Source: Gonapodya prolifera JEL478 (Eukaryota; Monoblepharomycota; Monoblepharidomycetes; Monoblepharidales; Gonapodyaceae). From it: a stretch of DNA of 64,000 nucleotides. The notes below the pieces were generated by a model. The model worked only from the letters and a program-made list of their open reading frames with translations. It was not told the origin of the DNA and searched no databases. Location: NCBI GenBank assembly GCA_001574975.1, contig KQ965745.1:248001-312000 (forward strand), read 5' to 3'. Within the stretch, counting starts at the first letter, position 1. The number at the start of each line of letters is the position of its first letter. The position numbers and the translations under genes are program-made. Below are positions 36,287-47,380 of the stretch, in pieces.

Positions 36287-37327
36287 ATGCTGGCGGGTAC
36301 CACCAACAAGTTTCGCCTGACCCTTAAAGGAAGCACGGATATCGTTACGGAGTTCTTTGGTGTGTCAGCGATCGTCCCTCCTGAGTGATGCGCCGATGCT
36401 TGAAAGCGCTCTTTTCACTGTCTCTCGATCGAAACGCAGAATATGGACTGAACAGGTGAGCGCGACTTCCTGACATGTCGAAGTGTGTGTTTTCATGAAT
36501 GATCGTGATCGTTCATCCAGTATTCTCTACCAGCGAGGATTGTATGGTATGTGGAGACACTGCATCACGCCGCAAACCGCCGATTGGCTCACGATCCCAC
36601 CATAATCCGCGTCCTCTATGGCTTAGCTCCCGAAGATTTCAAATCGTTTAAGAAATACGGTCTACATCTCCTGGTCTCGACGGATGAAAAGGTGCAAACG
36701 TATCTGAAAACCTTACTATCTCAAGTCGAACGTGAGATGATTTTCGACCACACTCTTGCTATCGACTTAATGCAGTGTCTACTTTACAGGTTGGCTGATG
36801 GCGTCGGCGATTAGCAAGCTCGTTCTGGTTATTATTTCGAAGGATACGCGGGAAACCGTGGAACGGTGGCAGTTTGATGTTCAGCTCGAGAAGGACCCAA
36901 AGAATCAAGAGTAAGCAATTCTAGGATCTATTCGCGTGCCATTGATGTGACTTCGATATTGTTACCCTCAATGGTAGTGCATCTATCACATCCCGCGGAC
37001 TCAAGCCAGAGAAGGCAATTCACGATGAAATTCAAGCTGTACTCCGACAGATTACCGCTTCAGTCTCATTCCTTCCTATCCTCGATGAACCTTGTGAGAT
37101 GCGTTCTTTGAGTACAACTGGTCCTTTTGGTAGACCTATAACGTCTTTCTGAAGGCACCTTCAACGTCTTAGCATACACCGATAAAAATGCTGAAATCCC
37201 CCCTGACTGGAAAGACTCAGATAATGCCCATCTGCTCCCTGAGAATGCTCAACATGTGCGACTCAGAGGTTTCGGCACTGGTGTGCACCGGGTGGAGAGT
37301 TTGGTCGCGTACAGAAGCTATGAGTGA
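36287..37327 (+). CDS. MAD2: MAD2 spindle-checkpoint protein
   Basis: Seven exons (36287-36359, 36440-36455, 36521-36546, 36627-36731, 36790-36910, 36978-37093, 37155-37327) give 209 residues, the usual MAD2 size. It is a HORMA-domain protein that inhibits APC/C-Cdc20 until chromosomes attach. Matches include TLKGSTDIVTEFF at the N-terminus, SILYQRGLY, KKYGLHLLVSTD, LVLVIISKDTRETVERWQFD, AIHDEIQAVLRQITASVSFL and the C-terminal safety-belt segment ending RVESLVAYRSYE. Exon 2 is only 16 nt. The gene is divergent from MCM7 and ends 85 bp from the 3' end of RBX1. Confidence 0.95.
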
Positions 37328-37412
37328 TTCTCAGAATCAAGTTTATTTCGCATTTCTTTCGCTTGTAAATCAAATTTGAACGTGATACGAGAGTGATGTA
37401 ATGCTTGTCCTC

Positions 37413-38249
<837 letters not shown>

Positions 38250-38375
38250 GGTTGGATGTTGTGGATCACGTATGTGGCCACAGTATCTTTATCATGCAGT
38301 TCTATGTTCTCTATTCTGCGAATAATTTATGGAATGCCAAGTGGGAATAGCTCGCGAGACATAAATTTTTTCCGA

Positions 38376-39647
38376 CTATGTTGTTCCCACTTTCCAACTC
38401 CACCCAATTGACCACCTGACTGTACGTCCTTGTCGCATCCTTCCCGTTCTCACTTCCACTTCTTCGCTTCGCAAGACGCTTTTCAAAGTCTCTAGATCCT
38501 CTTTTTTCCCCAAAAGGCTCGTCCACCACCTCACCCGATCCTTCAGGTCACGGCTTTCCTCGAACATTCGCTTTACAAACGCCACTTCACCTCCGGGAAC
38601 CACCGTCTCGGTCAGAGAGCCGCTATGCGTCGAGCTGGGAAGAGTAGCTTTGATAAGGCGATCTGTTGGGTGCCGAAAGAATGGTGGATTGCACATTGCA
38701 AAGCTATAATAAGGAATACCGGCAGCAGGAAATAAAATGTCGGTTGAGTATTGTGGTCCTTCACTTTGCGGCGTTTCGGAAGAAATGTTCTTCGAATCTT
38801 GCACTGAGGGAGTGCAGAGAAGTTCCGTTCTTTCAGGTTTAGGGCTTCGGCGTTTGTCGGCATGGAGTTCATCACTCTTTTCAGTATTGTTGTCAAGCAT
38901 GACATTGCCCGTTGGGTGATTCCGGACAATCCTTTCCAATAGTGTGGACTCATATCCCCGTCGGGCAAAAATAGACGGTGGAAAAATTACGCCACCGTCC
39001 CTGTTCAGAATCACTTCGATCACCCCGCCAAGACCGTTTTTCTCCACATTCGACTGCGCATATTCAGCACTGCGTTCATCGACTTCGATGGCTACAAATC
39101 GTAGCCGCGGATCAAGCCTCGATCCAAGAAGCGGATAGATACAGGAGCAGCCTGTTCCAACGTCGATGGCCCATATTTCGTTCTGAGAACTAGCGACTTC
39201 CGGCGTGGTCAGGGACGTCTCGGATGTTTGTGTCATCTCGAACGGGCTCCCCTCCGGGCTTCGGGTGGAAGATTCATTCATCCGTTTCATCCGTTTCACG
39301 CCAGGCTCTTCGAATTTCCCGTTTCTCTTTTGTGGAAGAAGGGTTGGAGGTTTGAGTGGCATCCCACTCTCGCTCTCCTTCGAGAGGTCCAAGCACCACA
39401 GCAGGTAGTCGATCCGATTAGGAATCGGTGGAATAAGCGAGTCAAGAGGGATTTCAAGAGTTATGTTGAATTTTGTCGCCATCAACGCATAGCATAGCTC
39501 TCGAGCGGCACGTGGGTCGTGGAAGTCGATTTGGGCGTATGATGGATCCGATTTCGAGAACGTAAGATAAGGCCGAAGGGAAGGAAATCGGCGAGCGACT
39601 TGTGCAAAGTCTGGCGGATCGTTGCGAAACGGATTGAAGGGATGCAT
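38376..39647 (-). CDS. METTL16: METTL16-like RNA N6-adenosine methyltransferase
   Basis: An intronless frame gives 423 residues from the ATG at 39647. METTL16 methylates specific structured RNAs, including U6 snRNA. The start MHPFNPFRNDPPDFAQVARR matches the family N-terminus, although the frame is open further upstream. The AdoMet-binding loop is AIDVGTGCSCIYPLLG, followed by RFVAIEVDERSAEYAQSNVE. The catalytic tetrapeptide NPPF is seen in AMCNPPFFRHP. GGEVAFVKRMFEES and the final YSFAMC / SIGWSW region also fit. A Ser/Glu-rich insertion of about 50 residues precedes the catalytic motif. It is the only clearly intronless gene in this intron-dense stretch. Confidence 0.92.
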   Translation of the reverse strand: MHPFNPFRNDPPDFAQVARRFPSLRPYLTFSKSDPSYAQIDFHDPRAARELCYALMATKFNITLEIPLDSLIPPIPNRIDYLLWCLDLSKESESGMPLKPPTLLPQKRNGKFEEPGVKRMKRMNESSTRSPEGSPFEMTQTSETSLTTPEVASSQNEIWAIDVGTGCSCIYPLLGSRLDPRLRFVAIEVDERSAEYAQSNVEKNGLGGVIEVILNRDGGVIFPPSIFARRGYESTLLERIVRNHPTGNVMLDNNTEKSDELHADKRRSPKPERTELLCTPSVQDSKNISSETPQSEGPQYSTDILFPAAGIPYYSFAMCNPPFFRHPTDRLIKATLPSSTHSGSLTETVVPGGEVAFVKRMFEESRDLKDRVRWWTSLLGKKEDLETLKSVLRSEEVEVRTGRMRQGRTVRWSIGWSWKVGTT

Positions 39648-39773
39648 GAACTTCACCCCATCGGCTGAATTATTCGCCACAAAACGCTCAGCACGTGAAA
39701 TCCTACCTCCTTTCCTTCCTTCCCGGCACCACCTTGCCAATCCTTTCCGGACTTACTTGCTCCATCTCCGACG
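39648..39773. promoter_or_regulatory. short divergent promoter, METTL16 / SAC1
   Basis: Only 126 bp separate the two start codons, so the promoters must share or overlap this segment and the 5' UTRs must be short. Confidence 0.55.
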
Positions 39774-42302
39774 ATGTCGTCTCAGTCGGTCCACGATTCC
39801 CTGAACCTCTATATCTCCCCGGACACGTTCACATTCGAAGCGCAGAGCTCAAATAAACAGACTCTGGTTATATACAGAGACACGGGAGATGTTAAGCTTA
39901 ACGGTAAGCTCAGTCGCTCTTCGAATTCATTTGGTGCTTTTGGGTCTCGACGTGAAACGCTAACCATCCAAAAGGTCCTTACACACCTCGCCACGAAGAG
40001 GAACTCCTCGTATACGGAATTTTTGGAATCGTTCGCCTTAATGCAGGTGTGCTAATGATGGATGTGCATCATCGTTTGAAAGGTTACATTCACCTTTCAT
40101 CTTCAAGGTGACCATCTCATTGTAATCACTGAACGCGAAAGTCTCGGATATGTGGCAAATAATGAAGTATACCGAGTCAAGGGACATCGGATTCTTCCTT
40201 TTACTAGAGGAAATCGAGCTTTGGCTCAAGTTGAGGTATTTGGTACTTCTTTCCAAGTCGAAACCTCTGGCGCAACGATTTTTATACATCGTGTAGAAAA
40301 ATGATGATGAACAGTACCTTGCCATGATCGAGGCAGTGCTCGGCTTGGATAATTTCTTCTTCTCCTACTCCTACCAACTCACACAATCACTCCAGCGCCA
40401 GTCCAAGATGGCCACAGATACGAGACCGCTGTGGCAGAAGGTGGGGGGTTAATTTTTGTCTTCATTCTTGGTGACGAATGTTCGGGTTACCTCTTCCCAG
40501 GCGGACGATCGTTTCTTTTACAACAAGCATCTTGCGACCAAACTGATTGACGCTAGCTCACCTCAACATGACGTGGGTAATGCTGCCTTCAAAATGTGTT
40601 TCGCCACATTCTTAGTAACTTCTGTTGTAGTTGAGCGGATTCATTCTTCCAATCATTTGTGGATGTAAGTCACAGTCTCCAGGATTTTCCCAGCTCTTTC
40701 TCACCCGCACCACCTCGAAAGCTGTCCAGATTTCACCCGCTAATATCAATGGAAAGTTCTTCAACTTTGCTCTAATTGCACGACGAAGTCGCCACAGAAA
40801 CGGTGCGTCGCATACAACTTCGCGACTTCAATTGGGTGTTGAGGGAAACCAAACGTGCAGGAACTCGCTATCATTCCCGTGGTATTGACGAGGACGGCAA
40901 TGTCTCCAACTACGTCGAGACCGAGCAGCTCGCAGAAGTGGCAGAGCCCCTTGCTGATCGCTCTCGTCCTAATAGATGGTCCTATGTGCAAACAAGGGGC
41001 TCCGTGCCCGTGTTTTGGAAGCAGAACGTGAACGTTCAATATACTCCAACGATTGTTGTTGAAGAGACTGGAAGGCTCGTAAGTTGTGAAAGGGCCTGGC
41101 CACCATGTGTGATGTTGGAACACCACAACTTGAATTGATCACGACGTCACTTTGGAATCCAAATGTAGCTTGACAGTTTTAAGAAGCACTTCGCCGAGCA
41201 AGAGGCCATTTATGGGAATCAAATTGCTGTGAATTTGGTGAACAAGAAAGGCAGTGAAGGTCGTCTTGGCACTGCTTACACACAGATAGTGAAACAGCTT
41301 GGAGATCCGAAGATAACGTATGTCTGTTTGCTGTCCCAAAACGCTACATTATCAACGTTCTGACTATTTAGGTACACGTGGTTTGATTTCCATCATGAAT
41401 GTCGCAACATGCGTTGGGACCGCATTTCCAACCTTATCGACTCCATTGCGCCTCAGCTCGCTCAGCAAGGATACACGGCCTTGGACCGTGATGGGCGCCT
41501 TGTGCGTAATCAGACATCGGTGGTTCGAACGAACTGTGTGGACTGCCTCGATCGCACAAACGTTGTGCAAAGTGTTCTTGCGCGCAGGGCCCTCACTCTG
41601 CAGCTCAGGGAGGCTGGAGCGTTGACCGAGAGGGAGACAGTTGAGGATGCAGTTGTGTTTGAGAAGAAATTCAAAGCTGGTAGGATACCAATTTCTTTTG
41701 CGACAATGTCGTTTGATGATATTGATCCTTTGGTTCGAACAGTGTGGGCAGACCATGCAGACGCAATCTCTATCCAATACTCTGGCACACCCGCCATGAA
41801 AACCGACTTCACCAGAACAGGCAAACGCACCACTCAAGGTGCTCTGGCTGACCTTACCTACTCGATTACTCGATACGTGCGGAATAACTTTATGGATGGT
41901 TCGAGACAAGACGCTTTTGATCTCGTAACCGGAGTGTACGAAGTGAGACCAGGGGGACCAAGCCCACTTGTGGAAGGTGATCGTGGATGGAGATACCGAA
42001 CAGTGAGTCTGCGAATGTGCACATGTGGCCACCGACCCTCATTTGACCTCATCACAAAGCTCCCCTACCTTCTGATGTTTGCGCTCATCATGCTTGTCGG
42101 AGGATTTCTTCTGCCATCACCGTCTCGCAGCTCTCAGCTCCTCTACACTCTCTTTTTCCTTGCGATTATTGTATTCTGCGTCTACGATATTCTCAAGCAT
42201 GGTCGAGACTTCGTTGACCTTCCCCGTTTAGTAAAGCCACGGCGAACTGTGGGGGATGCAATAAACGGCAGGATATCCAATGGACTGCAGAAAAAAGACT
42301 AG
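39774..42302 (+). CDS. SAC1: SAC1 phosphoinositide phosphatase
   Basis: Twelve exons (39774-39903, 39975-40046, 40108-40235, 40315-40440, 40501-40572, 40631-40664, 40722-40802, 40861-41078, 41169-41317, 41372-41679, 41743-42002, 42060-42302) give 606 residues. SAC1 removes phosphate from PtdIns4P at the ER and Golgi. The Sac domain shows [35 protein letters not shown] and the catalytic CX5RT motif in TNCVDCLDRTNVVQS. TDFTRTGKRT follows. Two C-terminal helices (LLMFALIMLVGGFLL and LLYTLFFLAIIVFCVY) and VDLPRLVKP match the ER anchor. Introns 10 (63 nt) and 11 (57 nt) are multiples of three with no stop, so retaining them would keep the frame. They were removed because the spliced sequence aligns with the family. 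Confidence 0.95.
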
Positions 42303-42447
42303 ACATGTTTATTTTTATTTTAAACATCTTGACAGTGAGATTTTAAATCGCGGGCGCGGAACAGGTGAAAGAGCCGACGCTGGGGAGATTTGATCGCGAG
42401 CTCAGGGGAAATGTTTTATGTGTGAATAGAACGCACGACGCATTAGA

Positions 42448-44433
42448 ATGGAAAAAGATCACCATTTCGATGAGTTTCCGGACTCGAGTGTGGGGAATCC
42501 GTTCGAAGATGAAGAACTGGACGAATTAGCGGTAACAATGGATCGACGGATCACAGTCACATGTCCAGTGTGCAAAAAAGACCCATTCTCGAACCCTGTT
42601 GTCTTGCCTTGTGGCAGCTCCTGTTGCCTCGCCTGTCTGACGGCGATCGTAGCTACAGCCAACCCATCCGACATCGCCGACCACCCCGCGATCCCGCACC
42701 CACATCCCCAAAAGACTTACTACAAATGCCCGGTGCCTGATTGTCCTTATGGAGCCCATCTCTATTCTTCAGAGAGGAGCGACTTTGTCGTGACACGGAT
42801 TCTCCAAACGTACCTTACTGGTCGTGATTCTCCGGTTTTATCGAGCAAAGATCAGGAAGCAGATGCGTCGAGGATAGCCGACGTCGCGGGCGAGGAAATT
42901 CGGGACTTTCCCCACATACCACAAGAAGAATTGGAGTGTCCCGTGTGCTACAATCTGCTTAATGATCCTCTCACAACACCATGCGGACACACAACATGCC
43001 GAAGCTGCCTTCTTCAAGCTGTTGAACACATGTCGGCAGCCACCATTCGTCCCCCACGACCACCGCCCAGCGAAGGCTCACCTCCAAGCGCAACCTTGCC
43101 CTCGTCACCCGAGACAAGCTCTTCCAACGATTTTCCATCCAATGTATCGCCTACCGTCTCTTCCTCACCTTTTTCACCACCTCCCCGGTCTATCCCACTG
43201 AGCAATTATCCCTGCCCAACCTGTCGTAGTTCTCTCCCCAGTTTAAAGCATCTTCAACATCGTCCCCCCAACAAAACTCTGCTCCAGATATTGCTAAGTC
43301 AACACGGGATCGCCTATCGCAGGCGCTCGATGATGCTCCACAGGGAACTTACAGAGAAGAGCCGCTTCATTGGCATTTTCGTGTGCAGCTTGGTGTTGCC
43401 AACCGCACCATGCTACCTTCACGTTTTTGAGGTAAGTATGCGTGCTTCTTCGTAGCCAATTCGGGGGTGTGCTTATACATGGCTTTAAGCCTCGATATCG
43501 CCTCCTCATGAATCGCGCGATGGAGTCCAGCAGGAGATTTGGTATGTGCTATCCCGCAGACAGAGAAGGAAACCCAGCGGAATACGGGACAATGCTCGGT
43601 GTGTTTCCTCGTTATTTTAAAGCATTTTGCGTTTCCGTTGAACAATGATTCTTCAGAGATTCGCGCACTTGACCCTGTTCGATCGTTTCGCAATGAGGAT
43701 CCAAGCTCACTGCCAAGGTGTGTTTTTGACATACGCTTCTGGTCACATTGAAAAATTTGTGAAAAGAAGTGTCTTTCGCAAGATGCCTTGTCTCTAGTGT
43801 TGCACTATATCGATTCCGCATTGTAGAACGCGGTGCGACGCAAGACGGCTACCACACCGCACTAGTTCAGCGCGTAGAGGACGACGACGACAGCGATGAA
43901 ATTGCTGTCCAAGGGGTGGGGTACAAAGCAAATGTGCCACAATCCCCCAAGGACACAATCATCGACCAACCTACTGCGGAGGAAGCAGCAATGTTTGCTG
44001 GCCTGGAGGGACAAACGAGCGAGCCAGACTCCAGCGCTGGGCCTGGTATTGAACCCGCCACGACGGCGTTTGATCCGATTCACACCGCGTACAACGAAAC
44101 ACGACGGCTCGTTCAGCTCCAGTTGATGCAGCTCCCACCGCTAGAACGTCGCCAACTCCTCGCGATGCATGGACCATTACCCCCTGCTGAAGACATGGCA
44201 GGATTTTCGTATTGGTTGGCTGGAATACTCCCTGTGTCGGAATGGTCGAAATATCAACTACTCAAGGTGAGCTAGTTTGTGATATGTGCTTGATTATGCT
44301 TCTTACAGTGTCTCATTAGATGACATCACCACGAGAACGGATGAGGATAGTATCTGCATGGGCTCGAGAAGGAATTGAAAGGGGATCTGGACCGTTGGGA
44401 CTTTCGGGACGGGGTAGCTGTAATGTGATGTAA
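42448..44433 (+). CDS. RING-finger / LON substrate-binding domain protein (LONRF-like)
   Basis: Five exons (42448-43431, 43490-43598, 43657-43717, 43798-44266, 44320-44433) give 578 residues. A first C3HC4-like module (CPVCKKDPFSNPVVLPCG) is followed by a second RING (ECPVCYNLLNDPLTTPCGHT) that closes with YPCPTCRSSL after a Ser/Pro insertion. The C-terminal half is a LON substrate-binding domain (FVCSLVLPTAPCYLHVFEPR, YRLLMNRAMESSRRFGM, EIRALDPVRSF, ALYRFRIVERG) ending in DMAGFSYWLAGILPVSEW. The order RING-RING-LON matches LONRF proteins, which are probable E3 ubiquitin ligases. No protease domain is present. Substrate and localisation are unknown. Confidence 0.9.
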
Positions 44434-45132
44434 TTCAATTTATACTTCGGAATTCACACTTCGCCTTGTTGCTGACGTATAACGTGGCTTTTCAGCCACT
44501 GAAATAATGCAAAAATGAGCAATCGGTTCAGCCAAGCCTCACCCACTTTTGGCGCATTACGAATTTTCTTGAACTTCAGTCTTTTTCGTGAAATAGTACA
44601 ATTTCGATTTTACAAGTGTTTAGGTGCAATCCCTGTTGAGACTATCACCATTGCATTGTGCGGGCCACATCAGAGATGACTTCGGTTTCAAGTGCAACTA
44701 CGTCTTATCTGACACGCCGCAGCTCGAAGCTTCTTCTGACCATGGTGTGAGCTCCTCGCCGATCATACTCGGCCTCTTTGTGCTTCAGAATCGAGGGCAC
44801 CTCATGTTACTCTGTGTTCGGTGTTCCCGTTGCGGACAGACAGGAGGAGAACTCCGGAGAGGATATGGCCGACTATCTACGACATAGTCTTTCCGCAATC
44901 TTCGTGATACGATACTTCCGGCGGGGTTGTCTCCCTTGGCCGAAAAGTAAACACCTAAATATATGAAAAACCGAAAGTGAGAAGTGTTCCAATTTCTCTC
45001 AAATCCCTAAAAACACGAAAACGGTGAAAGGTAAGAATGTATTAAACCTAGCGAGATATTTCATGTGGACTATTTGCAAAATTATGCCTGGCCAAAAAGC
45101 AATAGGGCAGTTGACATCACCAAAAGTTCACA
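44434..45132. other. 700 bp between two plus-strand genes; no gene recognised
   Basis: AT-rich sequence between LONRF and archaemetzincin. One 87-codon plus-strand frame at 44624-44887 has no recognisable motif and is probably chance. The stretch should hold the LONRF 3' UTR and the archaemetzincin promoter. Confidence 0.45.
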
Positions 45133-45805
45133 ATGGCATCTCTCGTTCTTTTTGTCCCACCAAACGTGAAGCTGTCACAATACCAAGAATCCATATTCGT
45201 GCACCAGCTCTTGAGAGCGCTTGGACCTTGCCTAAAATCGATCCAAGTCGTCTTCACACCCACTCCAAGGATTCTTCGCTATCACACTTTCCACCAGCCT
45301 CTGTGGAACGATTCGAGACAACAGTGGGATGCATGTGGAATCATTGACACCGTGGGCCCTTTCGGCGTTCCGTACGCGAAAAACCGGTGCATTTTCCTCG
45401 TGATCCTTTCGGAAGACGCCTACGTCAGGTAAGTTATCTTCACAGCTTAAGTATATGATCACCTAAAATAATATCTCAATGATACAGCGGACGAAGCTTC
45501 GTCTTTGGTGCGGCCAAGTACATGAAGGGGGCTGTGAGTAACCTCTGGCGAATTCAGTTTGAAGGTTCTTCCACACACATGCACTTCAGGTTATATCGAT
45601 GGCAAGACTTGATCGGTCTTTTGATAACTTTCAAAGCTTGCTATTCAAAGAAACCGCTCACGAATTGGGTCATGTTTTCGGCCTTGTGCATTGTAAAGCG
45701 CCTTGTGTCATGGCGTTCAGCCCGACTGCCGACGATGTCCGCCTGAAAAAAGGGGGGTTTTGTGGCAGATGCAACATGCTATTAAAGGGTCAAACAGTGA
45801 AATAA
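45133..45805 (+). CDS. archaemetzincin zinc metalloprotease
   Basis: Three exons (45133-45428, 45488-45533, 45590-45805) give 185 residues. The motif HELGHVFGLVHC supplies the metzincin zinc ligands. It is followed by CVMAFS with the Met-turn and by a CX2C pair in GGFCGRCNML, which together define archaemetzincins (AMZ). Upstream, DTVGPFGVPYAKNRCIFLV and SGRSFVFGAAKYMKGA fit the rest of the small single domain. There is no signal peptide or propeptide, so it is probably intracellular. The natural substrate is not established. The gene ends inside the last exon of the CATIP-like gene on the other strand. Confidence 0.9.
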
Positions 45806-47311
45806 TCCCTAGTAAAGCTCCAAACATCTTCAGGTTTCTTGTAAAGAAGAAATTGAAGGTAGTCGGAGATGATATGTTTCAATTCTGGGTGCTCGTCCAG
45901 GTAATGTTCGGTCTCGGCGATAACAATGGACTGGATAAGGTGATATGCATAAACTCATGGATGAAAATTGCGCTCACGAGCGAATGGGGTTCACCTTGTT
46001 GTGAGTGTACTCCGAAAGTTTTTCGATGTCACCATCGAAATCTGCCCATTTGCTCCCTACAACTTGCGCTTTGGCGGGTTTTTGTTGGAGGTTTTGTCTT
46101 AGCACCACACAGATAGAACCTACACGTAGCCTTTCGAAACTTCCATTCATATGTCTCCAAGGTCTCGCAGATCCGTGACGAGTCGAACGTTGCACTGACA
46201 TAATCCCCCATCGAGGTACTGTGCTTGGTGACCAATACATGATCCTTTTCATTCGGTGATGATTCAGACAACATGGTCACCATATTGAAGCCTCCAAAGG
46301 TGCTATAACTCATGACTTCAATCCTGTGATGGTTCGGTAAACGACCCAACAATCGCCTCAATAAGAGTTCCGTGCCTTTCAGCGATTACTTTGAGCGATT
46401 TCACTCCACACGTAAATTGATCTCGTAGTAGCGCACCTGCTGTAAGAATGCCCTTCACGTCTGTTCTACGGAAACTGTAACTTGAGGATTGATTTCGATT
46501 GACCGACTCGGTCACGACAAGTCGCTCCTCATCATCCGACACAATCATCTCAAGAAGCAAATAGGTTCGTTCCACGTCGAATTTCTCCTCGTAATTCGAT
46601 TCGCTGAGAATCTCGAACTTCGGGCTTACATAAGAGGTCGCCCGTTTGTGATACACAACACACTCTGATTTAGCTGACTGAACGTCAGAGTCATGGTGGT
46701 CGGCATCCGTTGACGACATGTCCGCAGATTCTGAGATTGTAATGTCCACGAATGTGAAGTAGCATTGTTGCCCCTTCCAAGTGGATTCTTCGACGCGGGA
46801 CGTGTATCGCCCACTTCGTTGTTTTCCTTTAGAAGTATCCAGTAACATCTCCTCATCAAAAAAGAGGTCCGGAAGGAGTCGCTCTGTTCATCGCAAAGTT
46901 ACGACTTGACCATTACTTGACCACAATTGAACACAAGCGAGAATACCTCCAACCGATTCGAGGAGCATGCAAAATTCTTCATTTGTCGTCACTGATACAG
47001 GTATGAGTGGCGCCAGTTCCACAGGGAGCGCAACGATTCTTTCCAAAATGGGAGTAACTTTGAGCTCTTTGGGGTGCCAATAGAGTTATTGCGTTAAGAC
47101 ACGCGTAGCCGAAATTGCGCGAAAGGCAGAGGTAGACATTAGTGAAGAGAAGAGAGTGGGATTAGATTGGGAGGGATGTCCGACATGTCTGCGATTGGTG
47201 AGACTTATGATAACAGAACATCTCAAACAGCTCACGTGGCAGATTCCATATGTTGAGCTTGGAATCCAGATCATCCTTCGGCTCGCGCGCCCCATCAATA
47301 AATCCTGCCAT
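45790..47311 (-). CDS. CATIP: CATIP-like ciliogenesis protein
   Basis: Six exons (47311-47236, 47066-46947, 46883-46412, 46323-46124, 46056-45995, 45930-45790) give 356 residues. CATIP is an actin-linked protein needed for ciliogenesis in animals and partners TTC17. The match rests on ERLLPDLFFDEEMLLD followed by a long middle domain, on ATWSKWADFDGDIEKL, and on a C-terminal dimerisation-type helix pair EHPELKHIISDYLQFLLYKK with PEDVWSFTRDYF. That pair is the RIIa/DPY30-like end of CATIP. All exon joins are in phase. Its last 16 bp overlap the end of the archaemetzincin coding region. The assignment is by remembered motif pattern, so moderately confident. Confidence 0.75.
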
Positions 47312-47380
47312 GTGTATATTTAACTCGTCGATGATGCCGGCTCAAAACCCTAGACACGAGACGCGAGAGTCTCACTTTAT

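Noticed and set aside
44624-44887. 87-codon frame with a CRCSRCGQTGG-like cysteine cluster
   Set aside because: It is isolated, short, has no homologous neighbours or splice support, and the cysteine spacing does not match a zinc knuckle.
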